64,000 nt of DNA, from contig NZ_JAUSSG010000003.1 in assembly GCF_030812215.1 (NCBI RefSeq), positions 248,001 to 312,000 on the forward strand, in the 5' to 3' direction. A model generated the notes under the pieces. It ran no database searches and was not told the origin of the DNA. It saw only the letters and a list, made by a program, of their open reading frames with translations. Of this stretch, positions 44,291 to 53,051 are shown one piece after another. The position numbers were made by a program, and so were the translations under genes. This stretch comes from Variovorax boronicumulans. GTDB lineage: Bacteria > Pseudomonadota > Gammaproteobacteria > Burkholderiales > Burkholderiaceae_C. How positions within the stretch are numbered: the first letter of the stretch is position 1; each line of letters begins with the position of its first letter.

Positions 44291-45413
44291 GCGCGCGGTT
44301 GCAGGGTTCGGAGAACCAGCGAGCCACGGTGTCTCCGAGCAGGCCCGAGACCGCGATCACCGCGACGAACCACAGCGGTATCCATGCCGGCGGTACATCG
44401 GCCTGCTGGTACAGCCATGCACCGGGAATCACGACGAACATGTGCGTGAGGTAGACCTCGTAGCTGTGCCGGCCGAACCATCGCAGCGGCGCGGTGGCTG
44501 CGTTGGCGGCCCATCGCCAAGGGCGCCAGTGCATGGCCACGAGCACGAGTGCGATGCCCAGCTCCAGCAGCGACACCTGCAGGCCATGGCGCGTGAGGCC
44601 CCACTGGAACACCTCCTTGCGGAAGCAGAAAACGAGCACGCTGAGCCCAAGTCCCATCCACAGCACGAGCCGCTGCACGGCGGCCGATGGCACCTGTGGC
44701 ACGCGATGCGCCAGCAGGGCGGCCAGGCAGCCGAAGGCGATGCCATCCATGCCCGAGAGGTACGAATGGTCCTGCCACAGCTCGTTGTCGCTGAACACGC
44801 TGCGCGCGAGGGGGCCGAGCACGATCGGCACGAGCAGCAGGACGCACAGCCGGCGCTCGCTGCCGCACGCCACGCAGAGCAGCGGAAAGAAAAGATAGAA
44901 GGCCTCTTCCACCGACAGCGACCACAGCACGCCCCAGGGCCCCGGCAGGTAGCCCACCTGCGCTTCCAGCCAGTTGAGGTGCAGCCCGAGCGCGGCGACC
45001 ACGGCGCGCCAGAGCGGAACCTTGCCTGTGTCCAGCGCGAACCACGCGCTCCCCGCGAGGTGCAGCACGCCCAGTACCGCCAGGAGCAGCAGCAGGCTCG
45101 GCAGGATGCGCGCGGCGCGAAGGCGGTAGAACGCCGCGGGCCGCACCTGTGAGAGATCGCCCCAGCGGCGGATCGAGGCGCTCGTGATCAGGTAGCCCGA
45201 GACCACGAAGAACACGATCACCGCGTAGTAGCCGCTGCGAAACAGGATGCCCGCGAGCCGCGGTCCCAGCGCCTCCGCCAGCGCGGGCGGGCCGAAGGGA
45301 ACGCGCAGGTTCGCATGCAGGAGGATGACCAACACCACGAGCAGGCCGCGCAGCAGGTCGACATGCGCCAGGCGCGGCAGCGCGGTGTTCGAAGGGAGCG
45401 CGGAACGGGCCAT
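44280..45413 (-). CDS. OafA/YrhL-type membrane acyltransferase
   Basis: The 377-residue product is taken from ATG 45413; an upstream ATG at 45494 would add a charged stretch with little membrane-protein character. It has about ten membrane segments and the acyltransferase-3 motifs: 'LAHVDLLRGLLVVLVILLHANLRV' with His in 'LLHAN', 'FFVVSGYLI' and 'FYRLRAARILPSLLLLL'. Members acetylate or acylate O-antigen, peptidoglycan or oligosaccharides at the inner membrane. The gene fits the envelope-modification theme of this region. Confidence 0.9.
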   Translation of the reverse strand: MARSALPSNTALPRLAHVDLLRGLLVVLVILLHANLRVPFGPPALAEALGPRLAGILFRSGYYAVIVFFVVSGYLITSASIRRWGDLSQVRPAAFYRLRAARILPSLLLLLAVLGVLHLAGSAWFALDTGKVPLWRAVVAALGLHLNWLEAQVGYLPGPWGVLWSLSVEEAFYLFFPLLCVACGSERRLCVLLLVPIVLGPLARSVFSDNELWQDHSYLSGMDGIAFGCLAALLAHRVPQVPSAAVQRLVLWMGLGLSVLVFCFRKEVFQWGLTRHGLQVSLLELGIALVLVAMHWRPWRWAANAATAPLRWFGRHSYEVYLTHMFVVIPGAWLYQQADVPPAWIPLWFVAVIAVSGLLGDTVARWFSEPCNRALRR

Positions 45414-45492
45414 CGGCTTGCGATTCTGGGCGAGTCCCCGGCGTTGTCGCTGAAGGCCTGCTGAAGCGCCGACAATCGACCGCTCCCCGCCC

Positions 45493-45717
45493 ATGCCTTT
45501 TGCCGATAAAGACCTTCCCTCGCCGATCGATCTGGCCAGCGCGCAGGCGCTGATCGCCGTCGTTCAAGCCGAAGCCGCCGCGCAGGCGGTTGCCTTGCGT
45601 GCGCCGCCGCCCGAGCCGACCACCTGCTGTGGGCGCGGCTGCAATGGCTGCGTGTGGGAAGGGTGGCTCGGCGCCATCGCGTACTGGCGCGACGAGGCCT
45701 CGCTGCTGCTGGCCTGA
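45493..45717 (+). CDS. oxidoreductase-like domain protein (small Cys-rich)
   Basis: This 74-residue protein has the motif 'PPPEPTTCCGRGCNGCVWEGWLGAIAYWRDE' (about residues 38-68). This C-C-G-x-G-C-x-x-C-V-W-x-x-Y/W pattern defines the short 'oxidoreductase-like' domain family, found alone in proteobacteria. The cysteines may bind metal or take part in redox chemistry; function is not known. Divergent from the acyltransferase gene and convergent with the deaminase. Confidence 0.75.
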   Translation: MPFADKDLPSPIDLASAQALIAVVQAEAAAQAVALRAPPPEPTTCCGRGCNGCVWEGWLGAIAYWRDEASLLLA

Positions 45718-45721
45718 CGAG

Positions 45722-46198
45722 CTAGCGGGTCTCCCAGAACCCGCGGTGCGTGGCGATCATTTCCTCCGCCACCTCGGGCACCGGCCCGATCACCTCGATG
45801 TTTTTCTGCCCGCGCGCGAACACCTCGCGGCAGGGCAGGCTCAGCGTCGGGTTCTCGGGGTGGCTGCCCGTGAGCGCGAGCAGTGCCGACTCCTCCGCGC
45901 CGTAGACCACGCGGCCGATGTGGGCCCAGTAGCTCGTGCCCGCGCACATCGCGCAGGGCTCGAAGGTGGTGACCAGCGTGCATTGCCACAGGTAGTCGGC
46001 CGGCCAGTTCTGCGCGGCGTGGCGCGCGAGCGTCGCCTCGGCGTGATTGACCGTGTCGATGTTGCCCTGCTCGGCGAGGATGGTCTCGCCATCGGGTGCG
46101 ACGAGCACCGCACCGAAGGGGTGGCGGCCCATCGCCATCGCGCGGCGGGCCACTTCGTCGGCGCGCCGCAGCGCGCGAATGATCTGGTCGTGGGTCAT
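45722..46198 (-). CDS. nucleoside deaminase (CDA fold), second copy
   Basis: The 158-residue product has 'NHAEATLARHAAQ' (His and catalytic Glu) and 'LVTTFEPCAMCAGTSYWAHIGRVVYGAEES' (Cys ligands), with 'LPCREVF' near the end, as in the paralogue at 30489 ('LSCRDVF'). It lies 7 bases after the permease stop and is the last gene of the ABC operon. Substrate unknown; a nitrogen heterocycle imported by the transporter is a good guess. Confidence 0.88.
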   Translation of the reverse strand: MTHDQIIRALRRADEVARRAMAMGRHPFGAVLVAPDGETILAEQGNIDTVNHAEATLARHAAQNWPADYLWQCTLVTTFEPCAMCAGTSYWAHIGRVVYGAEESALLALTGSHPENPTLSLPCREVFARGQKNIEVIGPVPEVAEEMIATHRGFWETR

Positions 46199-46205
46199 GC
46201 GCGCA

Positions 46206-46976
46206 CTATTGGTTCTGCGAGCCGCGATGAGCCCAGCCGGTCGTGTGCTTCTCGATCACGCTGAAAAGCTCGTACATCAACATCGCCATCGCACCCACCA
46301 CCATCAGGCCCGCGAAGGCCAGGCCCATCTGCATGGCCGAGCCGGCGGAGATCAGCAGGTAGCCGATGCCTTCGTTGGCGGCCGTCATCTCGCTCACCGT
46401 GGTGCCGACGAAGGCCAGCGTGATCGCCACCTTCAGCGAGCCGAAGAAGTAGGGCATGGAGCGCGGCAGGCCGATCTTCATGAGCACGTCCCAGCGCTTG
46501 GCGCCGAGCACGCGCAGCACGTCTTCGAGCTCGGGCTCGAGCGTGGCGAGGCCGGTCGCGATGTTCACCATGATCGGAAAGAAGCTGATCAAAAAGGCCG
46601 TGAGGATCGCCGGCCCCGCGCCGATGCCGAACCACACCACCAGGATCGGCACGAAGGCCGCCTTGGGCAGGGCGTTGAAGGCCGTCATGAGCGGATAGAT
46701 CGCCGCATACGCGATGCGCGAGCTGCCGATGACGAAGCCCATCAGCACCCCCACCACGATCGCGAGGCCGAAGCCCGCCATCGTGACCCAGAAGGTGCGC
46801 CAGGCATGGCCCGCGATGATTTCCTTGAACTCCCAGAACTGCGTCCAGATGCGCCAGGGGCTCGGGAAGATGAAGTCCGAGACTTCGAAGCCCGCGCAGA
46901 CGATCTGCCACAGCAGGATGACGGCGACCAGCAGCAGCCAGGGCGACCAGCGTTCGATTTGCTTGGTGTTCTTCAT
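46206..46976 (-). CDS. ABC transporter permease, SsuC/NMT1-system type
   Basis: The 256-residue inner-membrane protein has six hydrophobic segments and the EAA-type loop near 'RVLGAKRWDVLMKIGLPRSMPYFFGSLKVAITLAFVGTTVSEM'. The N-terminus 'IERWSPWLLLVAVILLWQIVCAGFEVSDFIFPSPWRIWTQFWE' is typical of nitrate/sulfonate/pyrimidine-type permeases. It pairs with the ATPase 10 bases upstream. Confidence 0.93.
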   Translation of the reverse strand: MKNTKQIERWSPWLLLVAVILLWQIVCAGFEVSDFIFPSPWRIWTQFWEFKEIIAGHAWRTFWVTMAGFGLAIVVGVLMGFVIGSSRIAYAAIYPLMTAFNALPKAAFVPILVVWFGIGAGPAILTAFLISFFPIMVNIATGLATLEPELEDVLRVLGAKRWDVLMKIGLPRSMPYFFGSLKVAITLAFVGTTVSEMTAANEGIGYLLISAGSAMQMGLAFAGLMVVGAMAMLMYELFSVIEKHTTGWAHRGSQNQ

Positions 46977-46986
46977 GGCGCGCCGT

Positions 46987-47844
46987 TCAGTGGGAAACAG
47001 CAGCAGCCGTCTGCGCCGCGCCGATGCCTGTGTTTCGGATCGCGCCGATGTGCCCGCGCAGCTCCAGCACGATGTCGGTGAACTCCTTCGTGTAGGTGAG
47101 CTCGAGCTCGCGCGGACGCGGCAGCTCGATCTCGCGCTTGACCACGAAGCGGCCCGGGCTCTTGCTCATCACGTACACCGTGTCGGCCAGGAACACCGAT
47201 TCGCGCAGGTCGTGCGTCACCAGGATCACGTTGAACTGCTGCTCGGTCCAGAGGTCGCGCAGGATGCACCACAGCTCCTCGCGCGTGAAGGCATCGAGCG
47301 CGCCGAAGGGCTCGTCGAGCAGCAGCATCTTGGGCTCGTGGATGAGCGCGCGGCAGATGCTCGCGCGCTGCTGCATGCCACCCGAGAGCTGCCACGGAAA
47401 CTTGTCTTCATAGCCCGCAAGGCCCACCTTCTGCAGCAGCTTGCGCGCGCGCTCCACGTATTCCTTCCGCTTGGCCTTGAAGTTCGAGCGGTAGGGCTCG
47501 ACGATTTCCAGCGGCAGCAGCACGTTGTCGACCGTGGTGCGCCACGGCAGCAACGAGGGCGCCTGGAAGGCCATGCCCGAGATCTTGAGCGGCCCGGTCA
47601 CGGGTGCGCCGTCGATGCGGATCTTGCCCATCGACGGCATCTTGAGCCCGGTGGTGAGCTTCATGAAGGTCGACTTGCCGCAGCCCGAAGGCCCGACGAT
47701 CGCGATGAATTCGCCGCGCTTGACCTTCAGGTCGATTGCTTCGACCGCGAAGTGGTTTTCGCGCAGGAGTTCCTCGTTGTAGGCGAGCCAGACGTCCTGG
47801 AAGTCGACGAAGGGGGCGGCGGTGTCGCTCGGTGCGCCTGCCAT
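46987..47844 (-). CDS. ABC transporter ATP-binding protein, SsuB/TauB type
   Basis: The 285-residue ATPase shows Walker A 'GPSGCGKSTFM', Q-loop 'GMAFQAPSLLPWRTTVDNVLLPL', signature 'WQLSGGMQQRASICRAL', Walker B 'MLLLDEPFGALDAFTREEL' and switch His 'VTHDLRESVFLADTVYVM'. It drives the permease at 46206. The ATG overlaps the stop of the binding-protein gene (47842-47846). Confidence 0.95.
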   Translation of the reverse strand: MAGAPSDTAAPFVDFQDVWLAYNEELLRENHFAVEAIDLKVKRGEFIAIVGPSGCGKSTFMKLTTGLKMPSMGKIRIDGAPVTGPLKISGMAFQAPSLLPWRTTVDNVLLPLEIVEPYRSNFKAKRKEYVERARKLLQKVGLAGYEDKFPWQLSGGMQQRASICRALIHEPKMLLLDEPFGALDAFTREELWCILRDLWTEQQFNVILVTHDLRESVFLADTVYVMSKSPGRFVVKREIELPRPRELELTYTKEFTDIVLELRGHIGAIRNTGIGAAQTAAAVSH

Positions 47845-48878
47845 CACTTGCGCAGGATTCCGCTGAGTTCGGCTGCCGGCGGCAGCAGGGCGGCCGTCCA
47901 CACGGCATCGGGGCTCACGCGGGTCTTGGTGTTGAAGGCGTCGGACACCTGCGAGGCCATCAGCGACATGCGGCCCGCGTTGACGCCGCCAAAGCCCTCG
48001 GCGCGCGCATCGGCGCTGTTGATCACCGTGTCGATGGCCAGTTGCAGGCGGCGGGTTTCCAGCTTGCTGTCGATGATGCCGTCGCGCGCCTTCACCGATT
48101 CGATGCCCATCGCCGGGTTGGCGATGACTTCCTTGGCGCCCTTGGCGAAGGCCGAGAGGAATTTCTTCACCGCCGCCGGGTTCTCCTTGATGAGCTTGGG
48201 CGACGCAATGATCACGTTGCCGTAGAGCTTCACGCCGTAGTCGGGGTAGGGGAGGATCACCACATCCGCCGCTTTGGCGCCACGCGCCTCCAGGTTCAGC
48301 AGCGACGTGAAGGTGAAGCCGGTGATCGCGTCGATGTCGCCGCGGATCAGCATGGTCTCGCGCAGCGTCGGGTCCATGGCGGTCCAGTTGACCGCGCCGA
48401 TGTTGTTGGCCTTGGCGAAGATCGGGAACGCGCGGCGGCCCGCGTCGAACACCGGCGCGCCGAGCTTCTTGCCGGCGAGGTCGGACGGCTTGGTGATGCC
48501 GCTCTTCTTGAGCGCCATGACCGAGGCCGGCGTGTTGTTGTAGACCATCATCACCGCGACCGGCTTGTTCGGGCTGTCGGGGTTGTTGGCGTGGAATTCC
48601 ATCAGCGCCGCGAGGTCGGCGAAGCCCATTTCGTAGGCACCCGACGCCACGCGCGTGACCGTGCCACCCGAGCCGTTGCCCGCGTCGATGGTCACGTCCA
48701 GGCCCGCGGCCTTGAAGTAGCCCTTGGCGGCCGGGTGAAGGAACAGCGCCGCCGGTCCCTCGAAGCGCCAGTCGAGCTGGAACTTGATCGGCGTCGGGGC
48801 TTGGGCAAAGGCCGGCGTGAGGCCGAAGCTGAAGGCCGAGGCGGCGAGGAAGGTCTGGAGCAAATGGCGCTTGTTCAT
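47844..48878 (-). CDS. ABC transporter periplasmic binding protein, NMT1/THI5-like (second)
   Basis: The 344-residue product starts at ATG 48878 with signal peptide 'MNKRHLLQTFLAASAFSFGLTPAFAQ'. The mature part 'TPIKFQLDWRFEGPAALFLHPAAKGYFKAAGLDVTIDAGNGSGGTVTRVASGAYEMGFADLAALMEFHANNP' follows the same pattern as the protein at 31019, including 'IRGDIDAITGFTF'. It is first in a four-gene operon (binding protein, ATPase, permease, deaminase). Ligand unknown, probably a pyrimidine-like or other N-containing compound. Confidence 0.93.
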   Translation of the reverse strand: MNKRHLLQTFLAASAFSFGLTPAFAQAPTPIKFQLDWRFEGPAALFLHPAAKGYFKAAGLDVTIDAGNGSGGTVTRVASGAYEMGFADLAALMEFHANNPDSPNKPVAVMMVYNNTPASVMALKKSGITKPSDLAGKKLGAPVFDAGRRAFPIFAKANNIGAVNWTAMDPTLRETMLIRGDIDAITGFTFTSLLNLEARGAKAADVVILPYPDYGVKLYGNVIIASPKLIKENPAAVKKFLSAFAKGAKEVIANPAMGIESVKARDGIIDSKLETRRLQLAIDTVINSADARAEGFGGVNAGRMSLMASQVSDAFNTKTRVSPDAVWTAALLPPAAELSGILRK

Positions 48879-49002
48879 GCGGAATCCGTGAAGGTGAATG
48901 CTTCGGCATTCAAGCAAAAACGGTGCCCGCACGCGATTGGTGCGAACCCTTCCGCGCCGGCCAAGGCGGTGCGCGGCGGAACGCTTGCGGTGCAAAACCA
49001 CG

Positions 49003-49039
49003 AAAAAACGCCCCGCTGCATCACCACAGCGGGGCGTTT
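49003..49039 (-). terminator. intrinsic terminator after maeB
   Basis: CGCCCCGCTG (49009-49018) and CAGCGGGGCG (49027-49036) form a perfect 10-bp stem with an 8-base loop. On the reverse strand it is followed by a run of six T (AAAAAA at 49003-49008 on the + strand). It lies 21 bases after the malic enzyme stop and ends that transcript; a short T-run on the other side also gives weak activity in + orientation. Confidence 0.95.
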
Positions 49040-49060
49040 CCGAAGGGGAAGCGGCCTGTC

Positions 49061-51364
49061 TTACTTCAGCGCCGTCGTCGCATTCGCCACAGCCAGCGCC
49101 GTCATGTTGACCACGCGCCGCACGGTCGACGAAGGCGTCAGCACATGCGCCGAGCCCGCGCCGCCCAGGAGAATCGGGCCGACCGTGATGCCGTTCGCGC
49201 CGGTCATCTTCAGCACGTTGTAGAGGATGTGCGCCGAGTCGAGGTTCGGGCACACCAAGAGGTTGGCTTCGCCGGTGAGCGTGGTCTCGGGCAGCGCGGT
49301 GCGGCGCACTTCTTCCGAGAGCGCGGCGTCGCCGTGCATTTCACCGTCGCACTCGATGTCGGGCGCCATCTGCGCGAACAGGTCGCGCGCCAGGCGCATC
49401 TTGCGGGCCGACCCGCGGCTCGAGGTGCCGTAGTTCGAGTGCGAGAGAAAGGCCACCTTGGGCGGCAGGCCGAAGCGGCGCACTTCCTCGGCGGCCATCA
49501 GCGCGATGCTCGCGAGCATCTCGGCGCTCGGGTCTTCATTGACGTTGGTGTCGGTGATGAACACCGTGCGCTTCTCGAGCGTGAGCGCGTTCAGCGTCGC
49601 GAAGCCCGGCGCGCCGCGCTTCAGGCCGATCAGGTTTCGGATGTGCTCCAGGTGCACGTCGAAGCGCCCGACCAGGCCGCAGATCATCGCGTCGGCATCG
49701 CCCAGGTGCAGCATCAGCGCGGCGATGGTGGTGTTGGAGCGGCGCACCATGGTCTTGGCGGCCTCGGGCGTCACGCCGCGGCGGCCCATGAGCTTGTGGA
49801 AGGCCTCCCAGTACACCCGGAAACGCGGGTCGTCCTCGGGGTTGACGATCTCGAAGTCGGTGCCTGCGCGGATGTGCAGGCCCGCCTTCTTGATGCGCGC
49901 CTCGATCACGGCGGGGCGGCCCACCAGGATCGGCTGCGCCAGGCCTTCGTCCACGGCCAGTTGCGCGGCGCGCAGCACGCGCTCGTCTTCGCCTTCGGCG
50001 TAGGCCACGCGCTTGGCGGTGGCCAGCTTGGCGGCGGTGAACACCGGGCGCATGAACATGCCGGTCTGGTAGACGAAGCGCGTGAGGTGCTGGCGGTAGG
50101 CCTCCATGTCCTCGATCGGGCGGGTGGCCACGCCCGAAGCCGCAGCCGCCTTGGCCACGGCGGGCGCGATGCGCAGGATGAGGCGCGAATCGAAGGGCTT
50201 CGGAATGATGTAGTCGGGCCCGAACGAGAGCTCCTGCCCCGCGTATGCAGTGGCCACTTCCTCGCTGATGTCGGCCTTGGTGAGGTCGGCGATCTCGCGC
50301 ACGCAGGCCAGCTTCATTTCTTCCGTGATCTTGGTGGCGCCGCAATCGAGCGCGCCGCGGAAGATGTACGGGAAGCACAGCACGTTGTTGACCTGGTTCG
50401 GGTAGTCCGAACGGCCCGTGGCGATGATGCAGTCCGGCCGCACGGCCTTGGCCAGCTCGGGCCGGATCTCGGGCTCGGGGTTGGCCAGCGCCAGGATGAT
50501 GGGCTGCGTGCCCATGGTCTTGACCATCTCGGCCGTCATCACGCCGGGGGCCGAGCAGCCGAGGAACACATCGGCGTCCTTCACCACGTCGGCCAGGGTG
50601 CGGGCGCCGGTGTCTTGCTGGGCGTAGCGCGATTTCGATTCGTCGAAGCCGCCCGCGCGGCCGATGTAGATGAGGCCCTTGGAGTCGCAGGCGTAGATGT
50701 TGGCGGGCTTGGCGCCCAGGCCGACCATCACGTCCAGGCACGCGATGGCGGCGGCGCCGGCGCCGGAGACGGCGATCTTCACGTCCTCGATCTTCTTGCC
50801 CACGAGCTCCAGGCCGTTGATCAGCGCCGCGGCCGAGATGATGGCCGTGCCGTGCTGGTCGTCATGGAACACGGGGATGTTCATGCGCTCGCGCAGCTTC
50901 TTCTCGATGTAGAAGCACTCGGGCGCCTTGATGTCTTCCAGGTTGATGCCGCCCAGCGTCGGCTCCAGCGCCGCGATGATCTCGACCAGCTTGTCGGGGT
51001 CGTTCTCGGCCAGCTCGATGTCGAAGACGTCGATGCCGGCGAATTTCTTGAACAGGCACCCCTTGCCTTCCATCACCGGCTTGGCGGCCAGCGGGCCGAT
51101 GTTGCCCAGGCCCAGCACCGCGGTGCCGTTGGTGACCACGCCCACGAGGTTGCCGCGGGCGGTGAACTCGACCGCCAGCGACGGGTCGGCCGCAATGTCG
51201 AGACAGGGATAGGCCACGCCCGGCGAATAGGCCAGCGACAGGTCGCGCTGGTTCAACAGGGGCTTGGTGGGGGTGATCGAAATCTTGCCCTTGACGGGCG
51301 AGCGGTGGTATTCGCGCGCTGCCTCGCGAAGTGCTTCTTCTGCGGGGGAGAGGGGTGCAGCCAT
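49061..51364 (-). CDS. maeB: NADP-dependent malic enzyme with phosphotransacetylase domain
   Basis: The 767-residue product is of the long MaeB type. The malic half (about 1-430) has '[21 protein letters not shown]', '[45 protein letters not shown]', '[26 protein letters not shown]' and '[23 protein letters not shown]' (NADP fold). The second half (about 440-767) resembles phosphate acetyltransferase ('[30 protein letters not shown]', '[19 protein letters not shown]') but is regulatory in this family. It turns malate into pyruvate, CO2 and NADPH. An ATG at 51364 is preceded by AAGGAGA. Confidence 0.97.
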   Translation of the reverse strand: MAAPLSPAEEALREAAREYHRSPVKGKISITPTKPLLNQRDLSLAYSPGVAYPCLDIAADPSLAVEFTARGNLVGVVTNGTAVLGLGNIGPLAAKPVMEGKGCLFKKFAGIDVFDIELAENDPDKLVEIIAALEPTLGGINLEDIKAPECFYIEKKLRERMNIPVFHDDQHGTAIISAAALINGLELVGKKIEDVKIAVSGAGAAAIACLDVMVGLGAKPANIYACDSKGLIYIGRAGGFDESKSRYAQQDTGARTLADVVKDADVFLGCSAPGVMTAEMVKTMGTQPIILALANPEPEIRPELAKAVRPDCIIATGRSDYPNQVNNVLCFPYIFRGALDCGATKITEEMKLACVREIADLTKADISEEVATAYAGQELSFGPDYIIPKPFDSRLILRIAPAVAKAAAASGVATRPIEDMEAYRQHLTRFVYQTGMFMRPVFTAAKLATAKRVAYAEGEDERVLRAAQLAVDEGLAQPILVGRPAVIEARIKKAGLHIRAGTDFEIVNPEDDPRFRVYWEAFHKLMGRRGVTPEAAKTMVRRSNTTIAALMLHLGDADAMICGLVGRFDVHLEHIRNLIGLKRGAPGFATLNALTLEKRTVFITDTNVNEDPSAEMLASIALMAAEEVRRFGLPPKVAFLSHSNYGTSSRGSARKMRLARDLFAQMAPDIECDGEMHGDAALSEEVRRTALPETTLTGEANLLVCPNLDSAHILYNVLKMTGANGITVGPILLGGAGSAHVLTPSSTVRRVVNMTALAVANATTALK

Positions 51365-51500
51365 GAAATGTCTCCTTGTTTCTGACGGGCAACGAGGCTA
51401 CCGCAAAAGCGCGGCCCTCTCCCGCTGGGGGAATGCCGAAAACGCCTGAACCCATAGCCTTCGCGTACCCGGGGCGGCCGGTTCGCTAAACTCCGAATCC

Positions 51501-51529
51501 GTTAACCATGGTGAATCAAGGTTAACCAT
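51501..51529. promoter_or_regulatory. direct repeats GTTAACCAT upstream of the flavoprotein gene
   Basis: GTTAACCAT occurs at 51501-51509 and 51521-51529, exactly 20 bases apart (two helical turns), each containing the palindromic core GTTAAC. It lies 72-101 bases before the ATG at 51602 and about 140-165 bases before the maeB start, so it may serve either gene. This is a probable binding site for a dimeric regulator. Confidence 0.5.
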
Positions 51530-51601
51530 AACAAGGCCGAGCCTTGCCGCGAGGGCGGCGGGCATCGTCAACCAGACACAAAGACAACGGAGGGGCAGCG
51601 C

Positions 51602-52942
51602 ATGACACCCGGACCTTTCACCACCACCGACCCCGATGTCGTGGTCATCGGCGGCGGCCCTTCGGGCTCCACCGTGGCCGCGCTGCTGGCGGACAAGGGC
51701 CACGACGTGGTGCTGATCGAGAAGGCGCAGCATCCGCGCTTTCACATCGGCGAATCGCTGCTGCCCATGAACATGCCGCTGTTCGACCGGCTGGGCGTGC
51801 GCACCGAGGTCGAGGCCATCGGGATCAAGAAGCACGGCGCCGAGTTCGTCTCGCCGTGGCACGACCATTCGAGCCATTTCGACTTCGGCCAGGCGATGGA
51901 CAAGAGCTTTCCGTACGCGGTGCACGTGCGCCGCTCGGAGTTCGACGAGTTGCTGTTCCGCCACGCCGGCAAGCGCGGCGCGCGCACCTTCGAGGGCCAG
52001 CGCGTCACCGGCGTCGACATGGACGCCGGCAAGGGCACGCCCGACAACCGCCCGCTCGTGAAGGTCAAGGCCGACGACGGCACCGAGACCAGCTGGCGCC
52101 CGCGCTTCGTGATCGACGCCAGCGGTCGCGACACGCTGCTGTCGAGCCAGTTCGACGCCAAGCAGCGCAACCGCAAGCACGCGAGCGCGGCGCTCTACGG
52201 CCACTTCGCCAATGCCGAGCGCCGGCCGGGCCGCTTCGAAGGCAACATCTCGCTCTTCTGGTTCGACCACGGCTGGTTCTGGTACATCCCGCTGAAGGAC
52301 GGCACCGTGAGCGTCGGCGCCGTGGCCTCGCCCGCGTATTTCAAGCGCCGCCAGGGTGCGTCGCTCGAAGAGTTCCTGATGGAAACCATCGCGCTCGCGC
52401 CCAAGCTGGCCGCGCGCCTGAAAAACGCCACGCTGATGGAAGGCGCCACCGCCACCGGCAACTACGCCTACGACTCCAAGTTCTGTCGCGGCGACCGCTT
52501 CATGATGGTGGGCGACGCCTATGCCTTCGTCGACCCGATGTTCTCCTCGGGCGTGTACCTGGCGATGAACAGCGGCTTCGAGGCCGCGGCCGCGGCCGAC
52601 CTGTGGCTCAAGGGCGAGGCGAAGGAGGCCGAGCGCGCCTTCCGCCACTACGAGAAGGTCATGAAGCGCGGGCCGAAGATGTTCTCGTGGTTCATCTACC
52701 GCATCACCTCACCGGCGATCCGGCGCCTGTTCATGGCGCCGCGCAACATCTGGCGCATGCAGGAGGCGTTGTTGTCCATCCTGGCCGGAGACCTGTTCCG
52801 CGACACGCCCATCGGCCCGCGCTTCTGGGGCTTCAAGGTGACGTACTACGCCTCGTGCATCGGCATCCTGCCGCAGGCCATCAAGACCTGGGCATGGCGC
52901 CGGCGGAACCTGAAAGAGTCGCTGGAAGCGGCTAAAACCTGA
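51602..52942 (+). CDS. FAD-dependent oxidoreductase with halogenase-type WxWxIP motif
   Basis: The 446-residue protein has an N-terminal FAD site 'VVVIGGGPSGSTVAALLADKGHDVVLIEKA' (G17-x-G19-x-x-G22). It then has 'HIGESLLPMNMPLFDRLGV', the second FAD motif 'FVIDASGRDTLL', and 'GDRFMMVGDAYAFVDPMFSSGVYLAMNSG', with the third FAD element and the Fx.Px.Sx.G-type signature. W225-F-W227-Y-I229-P230 is the WxWxIP motif of flavin-dependent halogenases. A C-terminal helical domain follows. The closest groups are CndH/PltA-like halogenases and related flavoproteins of unknown substrate. GGAGG precedes the ATG. It stands alone, without biosynthetic partners. Confidence 0.8.
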   Translation: MTPGPFTTTDPDVVVIGGGPSGSTVAALLADKGHDVVLIEKAQHPRFHIGESLLPMNMPLFDRLGVRTEVEAIGIKKHGAEFVSPWHDHSSHFDFGQAMDKSFPYAVHVRRSEFDELLFRHAGKRGARTFEGQRVTGVDMDAGKGTPDNRPLVKVKADDGTETSWRPRFVIDASGRDTLLSSQFDAKQRNRKHASAALYGHFANAERRPGRFEGNISLFWFDHGWFWYIPLKDGTVSVGAVASPAYFKRRQGASLEEFLMETIALAPKLAARLKNATLMEGATATGNYAYDSKFCRGDRFMMVGDAYAFVDPMFSSGVYLAMNSGFEAAAAADLWLKGEAKEAERAFRHYEKVMKRGPKMFSWFIYRITSPAIRRLFMAPRNIWRMQEALLSILAGDLFRDTPIGPRFWGFKVTYYASCIGILPQAIKTWAWRRRNLKESLEAAKT

Positions 52943-52953
52943 TTCTTTCGGGA

Positions 52954-52990
52954 AACACCGCGGAACCGGCTTTGCCGGGCCGCTGGTGTT
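52954..52990. repeat. cruciform-forming short repeat element
   Basis: Three nested arms are present: AACACC/GGTGTT (52954-52959, 52985-52990), GCGG/CCGC (52960-52963, 52980-52983) and CCGGC/GCCGG (52966-52970, 52974-52978) around a TTT loop. It lies between the convergent flavoprotein and glxR genes and may act as a bidirectional transcription stop or be one of the dispersed GC-rich repeats of this genus. The following 60 bases are G- and purine-rich. Confidence 0.55.
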
Positions 52991-53051
52991 GCCCCCGGCG
53001 AGGGGGAAGGAGAAGCGACACGAAGTGCGCGAAGCCTGAGGGAGTGCGTGC

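Noticed and set aside
48923..51385. 820-residue forward open frame over the maeB locus
   Set aside because: It is antisense to the well-supported malic enzyme and has the biased composition of a shadow frame.
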